Source of the DNA: Rhodanobacter sp. C03
GTDB lineage: Bacteria; Pseudomonadota; Gammaproteobacteria; Xanthomonadales; Rhodanobacteraceae
Direction of reading: 5' to 3'
Length of the DNA: 64,000 nucleotides
NCBI RefSeq assembly: GCF_002001175.1
Contig: NZ_MUNT01000010.1
Span: 62,001 to 126,000 of the forward strand
The notes under the pieces were generated by a model. It made no database searches, was not told the origin of the DNA, and saw only the letters and a list, made by a program, of their open reading frames with translations. Positions 46,283 through 55,898 of the stretch are shown piece after piece. A program made the translations under genes and the position numbers. Each line of letters begins with the position of its first letter. The stretch's first letter is position 1.

Positions 46283-46921
46283 ATGGTTCAAAGCGTTCGC
46301 TCGCGTACCGTACTGACGCTCTACACCACGGCCGATGACATCCAGTGTCATCGCGCGCGGCTGGTATTGGCCGCCAAGGGGGTCAGTTATGAGCGGGTGC
46401 TGGTGGATCCGGCCCGTCCGCCGGAGGATCTGATCGATCTCAACCCGTACGCCAGCACACCGACCCTGATCGACCGTGATCTCACCCTGTTCGATACGGC
46501 GGTGGTTTGCGAATACCTCGACGAGCGTTATCCGCATCCGCCGCTGATGCCTATCGATCCGCAGTCGCGCGCGCGGTTGCGCGTGGCGGCGGTGCGTATC
46601 GAGAAGGACTGGCTGCCGGAAGTGGAGATTATCCGCGCCGGTGGCCGCCCGGTAGAGGCGGCGCGCAAACGTCTGCGCGAGCAGCTGCTGTCTACCTTGC
46701 CACTGTTCAAGGCATCAAAATTCTTTCTCAATCCGGAAATGAGCCTGGCCGATTGTCTGGTCGCGCCGGTGATCTGGCGGCTGCCGTGGCTCGGGGTAGA
46801 GCTCGGCCGCGAAGGCAAGCCGATCGTCGATTACGGTGAGCGACTGTTCCACAGCCAGGGTTTTGCGCGCAGCATGACCGATCAGGAAAAGGCGATGCGG
46901 CAACTCCATGAGCAAGCATGA
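46283..46921 (+). CDS. sspA: Stringent starvation protein A (GST-fold)
   Basis: A 212-residue SspA with an N-terminal thioredoxin-like GST domain (about 6-82) and an all-helical C-terminal domain. It shows the ARLVLAAKGVSYERV and LNPYASTPTLIDRDL segments and lacks a catalytic Cys or Ser in the usual GST position, as expected. SspA binds RNA polymerase and alters sigma-70 transcription under starvation. The ATG at 46283 has GAGG 8 bases upstream; GTG 46277 is less likely. It follows petABC, an order shared with other gammaproteobacteria. Confidence 0.93.
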   Translation: MVQSVRSRTVLTLYTTADDIQCHRARLVLAAKGVSYERVLVDPARPPEDLIDLNPYASTPTLIDRDLTLFDTAVVCEYLDERYPHPPLMPIDPQSRARLRVAAVRIEKDWLPEVEIIRAGGRPVEAARKRLREQLLSTLPLFKASKFFLNPEMSLADCLVAPVIWRLPWLGVELGREGKPIVDYGERLFHSQGFARSMTDQEKAMRQLHEQA

Positions 46922-47363
46922 CACCGTACCAATGAGCTCCAATCGCCCGTATCTGCTGCGGGCGATCTACGACTGGATCAGTGACAACAACCTCACGCCC
47001 TACGTGCTGGTCGACGCCACCGTAGCGGGCGTGCGAGTGCCGCCGCAGGTGATCAAGAACGGGCAGGTCGTGCTCAACCTCGCGATGCGCGCAGTAGCGA
47101 ATCTGGATCTGGGCAACGAATGGATCAGCTTCCAGGCGCGCTTTTCCGGCGCCAGCCAGACGATCCAGATTCCGGTGCAGGCGATCTTGGCGCTGTATGC
47201 GCAGGAAAACGGGCAGGGCATGATGTTTCCGGCCGACGAAGAGGGCGGCGACACACCGCCGCCGTCCTCACCAGAGCCCGACGATACGCCCCCGGCACCC
47301 GCTGCCGACGAAGGCGGCGAGAAGCCCAAGCGCGGCGCACCGCATCTGCGCGTAGTCAAGTAA
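46908..47363 (+). CDS. sspB: ClpXP protease specificity-enhancing factor SspB
   Basis: A 151-residue adaptor that delivers ssrA-tagged proteins to ClpXP. The folded domain (about 10-115) contains NRPYLLRAIYDWI, LTPYVLVDA, LNLAMRAV and YAQENGQGMMFP. The acidic, proline-rich linker ends in RGAPHLRVVK, the short tail that binds ClpX. The ATG at 46908 overlaps the end of sspA; the ATG at 46932 is also possible. The pair sspA-sspB is conserved. Confidence 0.93.
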   Translation: MSKHDTVPMSSNRPYLLRAIYDWISDNNLTPYVLVDATVAGVRVPPQVIKNGQVVLNLAMRAVANLDLGNEWISFQARFSGASQTIQIPVQAILALYAQENGQGMMFPADEEGGDTPPPSSPEPDDTPPAPAADEGGEKPKRGAPHLRVVK

Positions 47364-47404
47364 CAGCTTTGCGACGCGAGCTGGGGATCCCATGCGGGCT
47401 GCCT

Positions 47405-47830
47405 TCAATGCAGCCGGTCATCCATGCGCGGACGCGGATGCAGCAACACGACATTGCTGGTGGGTGCGGGCAGGGCTGGGTCGTGTGACACTGATCCAGA
47501 ATGGGCCTCGCGCGGCGGCAACGATGCGATCGTCGGCAGGCTCAGGCTGGTCAAGGCGTCATCGAGCATCCACAACCGCCCCGGTTCGCGATCGTGCCCG
47601 TCGATGCTTACTTCGAAGCCATAGCAACGTTCGAGTCGGCGCAGGCCATTGACACGACGCAGCCGCAGGCCGCGCAGGCCGACCGTCTCGTCCAGTAGCT
47701 GCAGCCCATGCTGCTGGCATTGCCGGCGCGCTTCACGCACGGCGCGCTCGCGCGCCACGCTGAGCTTCAGCCACAGCCCGACGATGGTGGCAAGCACCAG
47801 CAACAGCAGCAGACTGGAAAGATCATTCAT
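47405..47830 (-). CDS. DUF3301 domain membrane-anchored protein
   Basis: A 141-residue protein with one N-terminal helix (about residues 4-24), a basic juxtamembrane segment (ARERAVREARRQCQQHG) and a small cytoplasmic domain of the DUF3301 type containing LLDETVGLRGLRLRR and ERCYGFEVSIDGHDREPG. The function is unknown. It lies 51 bases downstream of nadC on the same strand. The N-terminus is hydrophobic without a cleavage site, so it is anchored in the inner membrane. Confidence 0.78.
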   Translation of the reverse strand: MNDLSSLLLLLVLATIVGLWLKLSVARERAVREARRQCQQHGLQLLDETVGLRGLRLRRVNGLRRLERCYGFEVSIDGHDREPGRLWMLDDALTSLSLPTIASLPPREAHSGSVSHDPALPAPTSNVVLLHPRPRMDDRLH

Positions 47831-47881
47831 GCCAGCAGTGTGTGGGCGGGAACGCCGGTGTGCAAGCCGACCAGGTGCGAC

Positions 47882-48739
47882 TCAGCTCAGTTGCAGCCGC
47901 AGCGACAGATCGATTGCCCGCACATGCTTGGTCAGCGCGCCGACCGAGATGAAGTCCACGCCGGTACGGGCAAACTCGCCGATCGTGTGCAGGTCGACGT
48001 TGCCGGATACTTCCAGCGGCACGCGGCCAGCGGTGTACTGCACGGCTGCCGCCATCTGCGCCAGGCTGAAGTTGTCCAGCATGATCCGGTCCACGCCAGC
48101 GTCCAGTGCCTGCGCCAATTCATCGGAGTTTTCCACTTCGACCTCGAGCAGCAGGTCCGGGTGCAACCGGCGCGCCGCCTGTACTGCGGCATTGATGCTG
48201 CCGGCGGCGATGATGTGGTTTTCCTTGATCAGGATCGCGTCGTACAGGCCGATGCGATGGTTGTGGCCACCGCCGCAGCGCACCGCGTATTTCTGTGCGA
48301 GGCGCAGGCCGGGCACGGTCTTGCGGGTGTCCAGGATACGCACCTTGGTGCCGGCAACGGCAGCCACATACTCGGCGGTCACCGTGGCGGTGCCGGACAG
48401 CAACTGCAGGAAGTTCAGCGCCGAACGCTCGGCACTGACCAGCGAGCGGGCATGCCCTGACAGGCGGCAGATCATCGCGCCGGCACTGACCCGTTGCCCG
48501 TCATGCGCCTGCCAGTCGATCCGTACGGTGGGGTCCAGCCGGCGAAAACAGGCATCGAACCATGCCGTACCGGCGATCACCGCCGCGTCGCGACAGGTCA
48601 GTTCGGCCTGCGCGTGGGCATCGATCGGCAGCAGTTCAGCGGTGGCGTCGCCCTGGCCAAGATCCTCCGCGAGGGCACGTTCGACATCGATGGAAATGTG
48701 GGCGGCATCCGGCGCCGCCGGCAGGGACGGTGGACTCAT
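47882..48739 (-). CDS. nadC: Nicotinate-nucleotide pyrophosphorylase (carboxylating)
   Basis: A 285-residue quinolinate phosphoribosyltransferase of de novo NAD synthesis. Conserved features are ALAEDLGQGDATAELL at the N-terminus, LNFLQLLSGTAT, RILDTRKTVPGLRLAQKYAV, GGGHNHRIGLYDAILIKENH and the C-terminal EVSGNVDLHTIGEFARTGVDFISVG. It overlaps the upstream DUF1631 gene by 4 bases (ATGA). nadA and nadB are not in the window. Confidence 0.96.
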   Translation of the reverse strand: MSPPSLPAAPDAAHISIDVERALAEDLGQGDATAELLPIDAHAQAELTCRDAAVIAGTAWFDACFRRLDPTVRIDWQAHDGQRVSAGAMICRLSGHARSLVSAERSALNFLQLLSGTATVTAEYVAAVAGTKVRILDTRKTVPGLRLAQKYAVRCGGGHNHRIGLYDAILIKENHIIAAGSINAAVQAARRLHPDLLLEVEVENSDELAQALDAGVDRIMLDNFSLAQMAAAVQYTAGRVPLEVSGNVDLHTIGEFARTGVDFISVGALTKHVRAIDLSLRLQLS

Positions 48740-51027
48740 TCGGTGTCCGTAGCCGGCGAAGGGCTCTCCGGCTGGCTCAGGCGGCCGACGATCGCACTCA
48801 GTGCGCGATCGAACAATGCATTGGCGGCAAGTATCCGGGCCTTGCCGTCGATCAGCAGGATGGCCAGCTCCTGTGGCGAGTAGTCGGCCACTTTCAGGCC
48901 GCGCCGGTTGACGAACAGATAACGCCCGCTCATCGGACTGATCCACGACAGCTTGGCGCGGACCATCGGCTCGTCGAGGTGGCTGAACTCCAGCCATGTA
49001 CCCGGCTGCAACACCTGGACTTGCTGCCATTCGGGACTGTCCGGCGGTACCGCAAGACTGTCCTCGATAGGAGTGTCGTCCGGCTCGGCATCGCGTTCGA
49101 TCACCGGCTGGATGCTGTCGGGGATCGCCAGCATTGCGGTGTCCTCGTCGGTGGTAATGGTCTCGGCCGCCGCCACCGGTTCGCCGAGCTGCTGCCGGTA
49201 ATAGGCGTGCAATTGGCCCAGCAAACGCTCGATGTCGTGCTCCTGGAACGCCACATTGGCCAGGCCCAGACGCAGCGAGCGCTCGATGCCGGGCAGCATC
49301 TGCCGCAGCATCTGCCGGCTTTCCGGATCCGGCGCGGGACGGGTGCTGACAATGAAGTCATCGACGAAGTGCAGGGCACTTCTGAACTCGGGCGAGGACT
49401 CACCCTGGCGCAACAGGGTCAAGACCAGATGGTTGGCCCAGGCCCGCGCCAGCACGCCATGCACCAGCGGCGGCAGTTTCCGTTCGCCGATGCGATCGAG
49501 GATTTCGCGGGCGGCACGACGACGCGCCTGTTCGAGCTTCTCGCGGCCACGGGTGGATTCGGCCACACGCTGTTCGGCCAGTTCGGAGCGACGCTTGTTG
49601 ACGTCCTGGAACTGCTGCAGGTCGACCAGCAGGCGCTCGAAGATGCCCATGTCATCGTCGAAGTCGTGCAGCAGATGCTCGACCACCGACTTCACCTTGT
49701 CGTGCAGGCGGCGGTCGCGGTCGGACTCTTCCGACCAGCTCTTGGCCTGCTCGGCCAGACAGTCCAGCAGCCGGCGTGCCGGGTGCTGGCGGTGCGCGAA
49801 CAGCTTGCGGTCGAGGATCGCCGCCTTGAGGTAGGGGATCTGCAGGCGCGCCAGCATGACCTGCATCTCGGCCGGCAGGTTGCGGTCCTCCAGGATGAAT
49901 TCGAACAGCATGCCGACCAGGTCGATGGTGTCCTCATCGATGGTGGCCACGTGGCTGGGACGTTCGCCGCGCAGGGCGCCGATCTGGCTCAGCAACTGTC
50001 CCTTCAGCTGCATCACTTCACGGCTGAGTTCGGCAGCGTCGTCCGGCTGGGCGAGCGGCAACGGACCGGCGCTGGCGATCTGGCTCTGCAGCACGCTGAG
50101 TGCGCCGAGCAATTCGTTGGCCGACGGCAGCGGGCCACTCGACATCGTCTGTATTCCGCCGCTGCCGCCGCTGCCGCCCGGAGAGCCGCGACGGGCACTG
50201 AACAACGCATGCAGGGTCTGCAGCAGGTCACTCGGGATTTCGCCGGTATCCTCGCCAGTCTCTGCCTGCGCGCCGACAGGTTGTGCGCTGGCGCTGCCGG
50301 TGGCTGCAGCCTTCGCAGTGCCACCGCGCACAATCGAGTGCCGCAGCTGCGGCAACACGCCGGCACGGACCAGTTCGGTATTGATCTCCTGGTAGAGCTC
50401 TTCCAGCGACGACAGCACGTAGCGATCGAACAGCTTATAGATGATCAGCTTGACCCGCATGTCCGCACTGAGCTCATGCAGTGCCTGCCGAAACGCCTGC
50501 GACAGGATCGCCGGCGCCACCGGGTTGCCGGCGTCGTCGATCTTGTGACCGCCGCAGATCACCGACAATCGCTGGTTGACGGCGAACAGGTCGCGCGACA
50601 GCCGCGATTCGTTCTTGCCGATCATGCTGGTGATCGCCAGCGACTCTTCCAGATCGTTGTCGGCCACCAGTGACAGTTCCACCGTTCCCATCGGGCTCGG
50701 TGCGACAGGTGGCTGTGCCGGTGGATGGGTCAGTTCGCCGAGCTGCCGGCTGATCGCGCCCAGGAAGTTGCGCTCCACCGCCGGGCGGCGCTTGCGCACT
50801 TCGCGCATGCCGTCGAAATAGTGCATCTGGGCGGCATTGTTCTCGGCTTTCTCGGCCAGATCGAACAGGGCGTCGTCGACATGCTCGAAGGCGTTGCCGA
50901 TCCACTGCTGCAGGCGCCGGTTGGCAATACCGCGCACGGCGTTGAGCAATTCGCCCACGCGTTCGCTGGCGGGATCCATCCGCTGGCTCAGATTGACGAC
51001 TCTGGATGGATCACTGGCTTCGTTCAT
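48736..51027 (-). CDS. DUF1631 family protein
   Basis: A 763-residue, largely helical cytoplasmic protein of the DUF1631 family, sometimes misnamed thymidine phosphorylase. The N-terminal half contains the conserved core with HYFDGMREVRKRRPAVERNF and LVADNDLEESLAITSMIGKNE. The region about 240-300 is low-complexity (Gly/Ser-rich). The C-terminal end (about 665-745) has WLEFSHLDEPMVRAKLSWIS and YLFVNRRGLKVADYS, reminiscent of a PilZ-type beta-barrel; that is inference. AGGGGA precedes the ATG at 51027. It is coupled to nadC by a 4-base overlap. Confidence 0.82.
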   Translation of the reverse strand: MNEASDPSRVVNLSQRMDPASERVGELLNAVRGIANRRLQQWIGNAFEHVDDALFDLAEKAENNAAQMHYFDGMREVRKRRPAVERNFLGAISRQLGELTHPPAQPPVAPSPMGTVELSLVADNDLEESLAITSMIGKNESRLSRDLFAVNQRLSVICGGHKIDDAGNPVAPAILSQAFRQALHELSADMRVKLIIYKLFDRYVLSSLEELYQEINTELVRAGVLPQLRHSIVRGGTAKAAATGSASAQPVGAQAETGEDTGEIPSDLLQTLHALFSARRGSPGGSGGSGGIQTMSSGPLPSANELLGALSVLQSQIASAGPLPLAQPDDAAELSREVMQLKGQLLSQIGALRGERPSHVATIDEDTIDLVGMLFEFILEDRNLPAEMQVMLARLQIPYLKAAILDRKLFAHRQHPARRLLDCLAEQAKSWSEESDRDRRLHDKVKSVVEHLLHDFDDDMGIFERLLVDLQQFQDVNKRRSELAEQRVAESTRGREKLEQARRRAAREILDRIGERKLPPLVHGVLARAWANHLVLTLLRQGESSPEFRSALHFVDDFIVSTRPAPDPESRQMLRQMLPGIERSLRLGLANVAFQEHDIERLLGQLHAYYRQQLGEPVAAAETITTDEDTAMLAIPDSIQPVIERDAEPDDTPIEDSLAVPPDSPEWQQVQVLQPGTWLEFSHLDEPMVRAKLSWISPMSGRYLFVNRRGLKVADYSPQELAILLIDGKARILAANALFDRALSAIVGRLSQPESPSPATDTE

Positions 51028-51154
51028 CGCCAATCCCCTGAAACATTGCGATATGCGGCCGGAACCCGGATGTACTGCACGGGTGATGACGATAAGCCAA
51101 AGCGGGTATCCGTGTCATGCGCGGTCTCGCAGGCGGATCAAGGCCTGCAGGATC

Positions 51155-51427
51155 TTACGGGGTCGTCGGGAACGCCGTCAGCTGCGTGGTGCCGATACCT
51201 TCCTCCGGCAGCATCACCGGAATGCCGTCCTCGACCCGGTAGATCACCTTGCGGTCGGTGGTGATCAGCGCCTCGGCCACGCGCTCGCGCACACCGGTGC
51301 CGGCGACGGAGTCGACCTGGCCGGCTGCGATTGCCTCATTCAGTGCATCGAGCTCGTGCTTGCTCAATGGGCGTACCGGCGTTTTGCTGACCGGACAGCA
51401 CAGGATGTCGAGTAGACGCTTGTCCAT
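51155..51427 (-). CDS. Trm112 family protein
   Basis: A 90-residue small protein starting MDKRLLDILCCPVSKTPV, the Trm112/YcaR signature; the two adjacent Cys are part of the family zinc-like knuckle, although the usual second pair is absent, as in many bacterial members. A conserved YRVEDGIPVMLPEE segment follows. Bacterial members often accompany lipid A or methyltransferase genes. Here it is divergent from purE, with about 70 bases between the starts. The exact partner is unknown. Confidence 0.85.
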   Translation of the reverse strand: MDKRLLDILCCPVSKTPVRPLSKHELDALNEAIAAGQVDSVAGTGVRERVAEALITTDRKVIYRVEDGIPVMLPEEGIGTTQLTAFPTTP

Positions 51428-51496
51428 GATGGGTTTTCTGGAAGGTGTCGAGGTGCTGGAAAGCCCGTACAATAACGGTTTTTGGACGGCTCGGCC

Positions 51497-52000
51497 ATGA
51501 CAGGAACTACCAAGCCGCCGCGCGTTGGCGTGGTGATGGGTTCGCGTTCGGACTGGGAAACCATGCAGCACGCGGCCGATGTGCTGACCGAGCTGGGTGT
51601 GCCGCACGAGGTGCAGGTGGTTTCCGCGCATCGTACGCCGGATCTGCTGTTCAGCTATGCCGAGCAGGCCGTGGGGCGCGGTATCCAGGTGGTCATCGCC
51701 GGCGCCGGCGGCGCCGCGCATCTGCCCGGCATGCTGGCGGCGAAAACGCGCCTGCCGGTGTTTGGCGTGCCGGTGCAGTCGAAGGCGCTCAACGGCATGG
51801 ATTCGCTGCTGTCGATCGCGCAGATGCCGGCCGGCATTCCGGTGGGCACGCTGGCGATCGGCCGGGCCGGTGCGGTGAACGCCGGTTTGCTGGCGGTGGC
51901 GGTGCTGGCCTTGCACGATCCCGTGCTGGCCACGGCACTCGAGGCCTGGCGCGCTCGCCAGACCCAGGCCGTACTGGGGCAGCCGGATCCGCGTCAATGA
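51497..52000 (+). CDS. purE: N5-carboxyaminoimidazole ribonucleotide mutase
   Basis: A 167-residue class I PurE that converts N5-CAIR to CAIR in purine synthesis. It has [14 protein letters not shown], the [13 protein letters not shown] loop with the catalytic His, and the [14 protein letters not shown] and [18 protein letters not shown] segments. The ATG at 51497 is preferred over TTG 51482. It overlaps purK by 4 bases (ATGA), so the two enzymes that share an unstable intermediate are translated together. Confidence 0.96.
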   Translation: MTGTTKPPRVGVVMGSRSDWETMQHAADVLTELGVPHEVQVVSAHRTPDLLFSYAEQAVGRGIQVVIAGAGGAAHLPGMLAAKTRLPVFGVPVQSKALNGMDSLLSIAQMPAGIPVGTLAIGRAGAVNAGLLAVAVLALHDPVLATALEAWRARQTQAVLGQPDPRQ

Positions 52001-53184
52001 GCGCGCCTGCTGAACTTGCGCGCACGGGTGCGCGCCGCCAGCCTGTATTGGGCATCCTGGGTGGTGGTCAGCTCGCGCGCATGCTGGCGCTGGCCGCGGC
52101 GCCGCTGGGCGTGAAGACCCTGGTGGTGGACAGCTCGGCTGACGCCTGTGCGGGGCAGGTCGCGCCGCTGGTGGTGGCCGATTGGGCCGACTATGCCGCG
52201 CTGGAAGCGTTTGCCGCGCAGGTCGATGTGGTCACCTTCGATTTCGAGAACGTGCCGGCCAAGACGGCGCACTGGCTGGCCGAGCGGGTGACGGTGTCGC
52301 CGGCGCCGCAGGCGCTGGCGGTGGCGCAGGATCGGCTGGCCGAGAAGACCCTGTTTCGCGAATGTGGCCTGCCGACGCCCGAATTCATGGCCGTGGATAC
52401 GCGCGAGGAACTGGATCAGGCGCTGGCCGCCATCGGTGCGCCGGCGATCCTCAAGACGCGCCGGCTCGGCTACGACGGCAAGGGTCAGTTCCGCCTGAAG
52501 AGTGCGGCCGATGCCGCTGCCGCGTGGGCGGCGCTCGGCGCGCAGGCATCCAAGCATGGCCTGATCCTGGAAGCGTTCGTGCCGTTCGAGCGCGAGTTGT
52601 CGGTGATCGCGGCGCGTGGCCGCGACGGCGATTTCCGCATCTGGCCGTTGACCCGCAACTGGCATACCGACGGTGTGCTGGCGATGAGTCTGGCGCCGGC
52701 ACCGGATATCGAATCGTTGCAGCGGCGTGCCACGACACTGGCGCGCACACTGGCCGAGCGACTGGATTACGTGGGCGTATTCGCGCTGGAACTGTTCGTC
52801 AAGGATGGCGAGTTGCTCGGCAACGAGATGGCGCCGCGGGTGCACAACTCCGGTCACTGGACGATCGAAGGCGCGCACACCAGCCAGTTCGAGAATCACG
52901 TGCGCGCCGTGCTCGGCATGCCCCTGGGGGACACCGGCGCGCGCGGCGTGTCGGCGATGTTCAACTGGATCGGTGAGCTGCCTACGGCAGAACCGGTGCT
53001 GCGCGCCGTCGATGCGCACTGGCACGATTACGGCAAGCAGGCGCGCGTGGGCCGCAAGGTGGGTCATGCCACGTTGTGCGCGCCGGATGCCAGGCAGCTG
53101 GCAGCGCGGTTGAGTGCGTTGGCCAGCACGCTGGAGCGTGAGGTGCAGGCGGAGCCGGTGCTGCAGTCGTTGGGTCACTCGTAG
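51997..53184 (+). CDS. purK: 5-(carboxyamino)imidazole ribonucleotide synthase
   Basis: A 395-residue ATP-grasp enzyme that makes N5-CAIR from AIR and bicarbonate. It shows [21 protein letters not shown], the ATP-grasp [16 protein letters not shown], the [15 protein letters not shown] segment and [26 protein letters not shown]. It is encoded directly after purE with a 4-base overlap. A REP-like inverted repeat and a strong terminator follow. Confidence 0.96.
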   Translation: MSAPAELARTGARRQPVLGILGGGQLARMLALAAAPLGVKTLVVDSSADACAGQVAPLVVADWADYAALEAFAAQVDVVTFDFENVPAKTAHWLAERVTVSPAPQALAVAQDRLAEKTLFRECGLPTPEFMAVDTREELDQALAAIGAPAILKTRRLGYDGKGQFRLKSAADAAAAWAALGAQASKHGLILEAFVPFERELSVIAARGRDGDFRIWPLTRNWHTDGVLAMSLAPAPDIESLQRRATTLARTLAERLDYVGVFALELFVKDGELLGNEMAPRVHNSGHWTIEGAHTSQFENHVRAVLGMPLGDTGARGVSAMFNWIGELPTAEPVLRAVDAHWHDYGKQARVGRKVGHATLCAPDARQLAARLSALASTLEREVQAEPVLQSLGHS

Positions 53185-53204
53185 GTAGCGCACACCCTGG
53201 TTTC

Positions 53205-53272
53205 GTAGGGCGGCCACTGCCCGCCGGCTTTTGGTTTCACCGAGCGAGAGCGGCGGGCAGTGGCCGCCCTAC
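53205..53272. repeat. Long REP-like inverted repeat after purK
   Basis: Two perfect 22-base arms (53205-53226 and 53251-53272) starting GTAGGGCGGCCACTG enclose 24 bases. It lies between convergent purK and sodB, ahead of a separate terminator. The arm sequence matches a kind of dispersed intergenic palindrome common in Xanthomonadales, probably mobilised by REP-associated transposases; that identity is inferred from the pattern alone. Confidence 0.65.
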
Positions 53273-53287
53273 AAAACTGTCGCGCGC

Positions 53288-53322
53288 AAAAAAAGTGGAG
53301 CCGTTGCCGGCTCCACTTTTTT
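53288..53322. terminator. Bidirectional intrinsic terminator between purK and sodB
   Basis: A GTGGAGCCG/CGGCTCCAC stem with a TTGC loop has A7 on the left and T6 on the right, so it can terminate transcription from both sides. It sits 15 bases from the sodB stop. Confidence 0.9.
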
Positions 53323-53336
53323 GTTGGCGCACGCAA

Positions 53337-53915
53337 TCAGACCAGGTTGCTGGCCGCAAAGTCCCAGTTCACCAGGTTCCAGAACGCTTCCACATACTTC
53401 GGGCGGGCGTTGCGGTAGTCGATGTAATAGGCATGCTCCCACACGTCGGCGGTGAACAGCGGCTTGTCGCTACCGGTGATCGGGGTGGCCGCATTCGAGG
53501 TGTTGACGATGCCTAGCGAGCCGTCCGGACGCTGCACCAGCCAGGTCCAGCCCGAGCCGAAGTTGCCGGCGGCGGATTTGCTGAACTCTTCCTTGAACTT
53601 GTCGAACGAACCGAACGCCTTGGTGATCGCGTCGGCCAGCTTGCCGCTCGGTGCGCCGCCGCCTTTGGGGCTCATCGAGTTCCAGTAGAACGTGTGGTTC
53701 CAGATCTGCGCGGCGTTGTTGAACACGCCACCGGAGGACTTCTTGATGATGTCTTCCAGCGCGGCATCCGCAAACTCGGTGCCTTCGATCAGCTTGTTGA
53801 GGTTGGTCACATAGGCCTGGTGATGCTTGCCGTAGTGATATTCCAGCGTTTCGGCGGAGATGTGCGGTTCCAGTGCGTTCTTCTCGTACGGCAGCGGGGG
53901 AAGTTCGATCGCCAT
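53337..53915 (-). CDS. sodB: Superoxide dismutase, Fe type (Fe/Mn family)
   Basis: A 192-residue superoxide dismutase that converts superoxide to peroxide and oxygen. Metal ligands are the His in [13 protein letters not shown], the His in [11 protein letters not shown], and Asp and His in [21 protein letters not shown]. The AAQIWNH segment with Gln favours the iron form. A ribosome binding site (AAGGAG) lies before the ATG at 53915. It is divergent from the glutaredoxin gene; the AT-rich interval of about 110 bases should contain both promoters. Confidence 0.95.
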   Translation of the reverse strand: MAIELPPLPYEKNALEPHISAETLEYHYGKHHQAYVTNLNKLIEGTEFADAALEDIIKKSSGGVFNNAAQIWNHTFYWNSMSPKGGGAPSGKLADAITKAFGSFDKFKEEFSKSAAGNFGSGWTWLVQRPDGSLGIVNTSNAATPITGSDKPLFTADVWEHAYYIDYRNARPKYVEAFWNLVNWDFAASNLV

Positions 53916-54027
53916 GATGAGGCTCCTTGTCGGTGGCTGGGGAGATAGGTCGGCGCAGCGGACGGCAGCCGACGGCTGACTGATACAATATCGGTCTGTC
54001 TGCATTGTAAAGATGAAACACCGAACT

Positions 54028-54351
54028 ATGGACATTAACGAGCAAATCCGGGCCACGCTGGCCGAGCATCCCATCGTGCTTTTCATGAAAGGCACGCCGG
54101 AATTCCCGATGTGCGGTTTTTCCAGCCGCGCCGCGCAGGCGCTGTCCAGCGCCGGGGCGACGTTCCATGCCGTGAATGTATTGGCCGATCCGCAGGTGCG
54201 CGCCGCGTTGCCGCATTTCGCGAACTGGCCCACGTTCCCGCAACTGTTCATCCAGGGCGAGTTGATCGGTGGCTGCGACATCATCGAGGATCTGAACGCT
54301 GCCGGTGAGCTGGCGCGCATGGCCAGTGACGTGACCGGAGTGGCGCCTTGA
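54028..54351 (+). CDS. grxD: Monothiol glutaredoxin, Grx4/GrxD family
   Basis: A 107-residue CGFS glutaredoxin that binds a 2Fe-2S cluster with glutathione and works with BolA-type proteins. The active Cys29 is in [13 protein letters not shown]; the glutathione-binding WPTFPQLFI and GGCDII segments are present. The ATG at 54028 ([15 protein letters not shown]) is the family start, and an ATG at 54013 adds five residues. It overlaps the next gene if that gene starts at TTG 54348. Confidence 0.93.
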   Translation: MDINEQIRATLAEHPIVLFMKGTPEFPMCGFSSRAAQALSSAGATFHAVNVLADPQVRAALPHFANWPTFPQLFIQGELIGGCDIIEDLNAAGELARMASDVTGVAP

Positions 54352-55118
54352 TCGGCCTGCCCGTGGCCCGCTTGCCGGCGAACTGGATGCCGGCTGCCGA
54401 TACCCTGGCCGATCGCGTGGTGCTGGTGACCGGCGCCTATGGTGGCCTTGGCAGCGCAGTGACGCGTGCGGTAGCCCGTGCCGGCGCCACCGTGGTGATC
54501 ACCGGCAAGCGCAAGCGCCAGCTGGAGCAGTTGTACGACGCGATGCTGGCCGAAGGCTTGTCCGAGCCGGTGATCCATCCGCTCGACATGGAAGTGGCCA
54601 CGCCGCGCGAATACACCGCGCTGGCCGAAGGGCTGGAGCGCGACCTTGGCCGACTCGATGGCATCGTGCATTGCGCCGCCAGCTTCACCGGACTGACGCC
54701 GATCGCGATGCACAAGCCGGACGACTGGCTGCGCGCGCTGCATGTGAATGTCTCGGCGCCGTTCGCATTGACCCAGGCCTGCCTGCCGCTGCTGAATCAG
54801 GCCAGCGACAGTGCCGCGGTGTTCATGCTGGACAATCCCGAGCTGCTGCAACGCGCGCACTGGGGTGGCTACGGCGTGTCGAAGGCGGCGCTGGAGCGCT
54901 TCGTGGCGATCCTGCACGAAGAGACCGACAGCGGTCCGCTGCGCACGCATGCGCTGCTGCCGGCGCCGATGCGTACCGCGCTGCGGCGGCAGGCGTATTT
55001 CGGCGAGGACATCATGCGGCGCCCGCTGCCGGATGCCACGGCTGCTGCCGCGGTCTATCTGCTCAGTGCGCAGGCACTGGCGGCGCGAGGTGCGGTGCTG
55101 GATCTGCGTGTCGACTGA
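54348..55118 (+). CDS. Short-chain dehydrogenase, YciK-like, with altered catalytic Ser
   Basis: A 256-residue SDR with the Rossmann motif TGAYGGLG (28-35), the [13 protein letters not shown] helix and the Tyr175/Lys179 pair in YGVSK. Aligned with E. coli YciK, the usual catalytic Ser thirteen residues before the Tyr is Asp162 (FMLDNPELL), so activity may be altered or lost. The TTG at 54348 overlaps the grxD stop and has GGAG 9 bases upstream; the ATG at 54387 is an alternative (243 residues). The substrate is unknown. Confidence 0.82.
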   Translation: MIGLPVARLPANWMPAADTLADRVVLVTGAYGGLGSAVTRAVARAGATVVITGKRKRQLEQLYDAMLAEGLSEPVIHPLDMEVATPREYTALAEGLERDLGRLDGIVHCAASFTGLTPIAMHKPDDWLRALHVNVSAPFALTQACLPLLNQASDSAAVFMLDNPELLQRAHWGGYGVSKAALERFVAILHEETDSGPLRTHALLPAPMRTALRRQAYFGEDIMRRPLPDATAAAAVYLLSAQALAARGAVLDLRVD

Positions 55119-55172
55119 ATGCATGCGCCGGTGTCGCCGGCGTGGTGATCGCCTCACGAGAAGGGAGTCGAG

Positions 55173-55784
55173 ATGGAAACGCAGATGACCACGTTGTCCG
55201 CGGGAATCATGTTGTTTCTGATCATGGACCCGCTGGGCAATATCCCGTTCTTCCTGAGCCTGCTCAAGGACGTGCCGCCGAAGCGCCGGCGCCGGGTGAT
55301 GGTGCGCGAATTGCTGATTGCGCTGGGCGTGCTGCTGGCCTTCCTGTTCGGTGGCCAGCACCTGCTGCAGTTGCTGCAGCTGAAGCCGGATTCGATCAGT
55401 ATTGCTGGTGGCATCGTGCTGTTCCTGATCGGCATTCGCATGGTATTTCCGCCGGCTGACGGCGGCGGTATCTTCGGCAAGCCCGGTCAGGGCGAGCCGT
55501 TCATCGTGCCGATGGCGATTCCCGGCGTGGCCGGCCCGTCGGCGATGGCGGCGTTGTTGCTGTTGACCAACACCCAGCCCGGGCGCACTGCCGACTGGGT
55601 GGTCGCACTGCTGCTGGCGTGGCTGGCCACTTCAGTGATCCTGCTCAGCGCCACCTATCTGTTCCGCTGGCTCGGCGAGAGCGTGCTGACCGCGCTGGAA
55701 CGCGTGATGGGCATGTTGCTGATCGCGCTGTCGGTACAGATGTTCATGGCCGGCGTGGCGTCGTTCCTGCATCTGGCCGTCTGA
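55173..55784 (+). CDS. MarC family (YhgN-like) membrane protein
   Basis: A 203-residue protein with six hydrophobic helices of the MarC/UPF0056 family. It shows the [17 protein letters not shown] segment and [17 protein letters not shown]. The biochemical role of the family is unsettled; it was once linked to antibiotic resistance, which later work did not support. AAGGGAG lies before the ATG. It is probably transcribed from its own promoter after the SDR gene. Confidence 0.88.
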   Translation: METQMTTLSAGIMLFLIMDPLGNIPFFLSLLKDVPPKRRRRVMVRELLIALGVLLAFLFGGQHLLQLLQLKPDSISIAGGIVLFLIGIRMVFPPADGGGIFGKPGQGEPFIVPMAIPGVAGPSAMAALLLLTNTQPGRTADWVVALLLAWLATSVILLSATYLFRWLGESVLTALERVMGMLLIALSVQMFMAGVASFLHLAV

Positions 55785-55898
55785 ACGCAGTCGCCTGAAG
55801 CCACGGCGCGCTGGACAGGCTGCCGCGGGACATCGCGTCATCGACCGCTTGTCACATTCGACCTTCAGGATGGAGGAGGTCGATTCGAGGACACGGTC

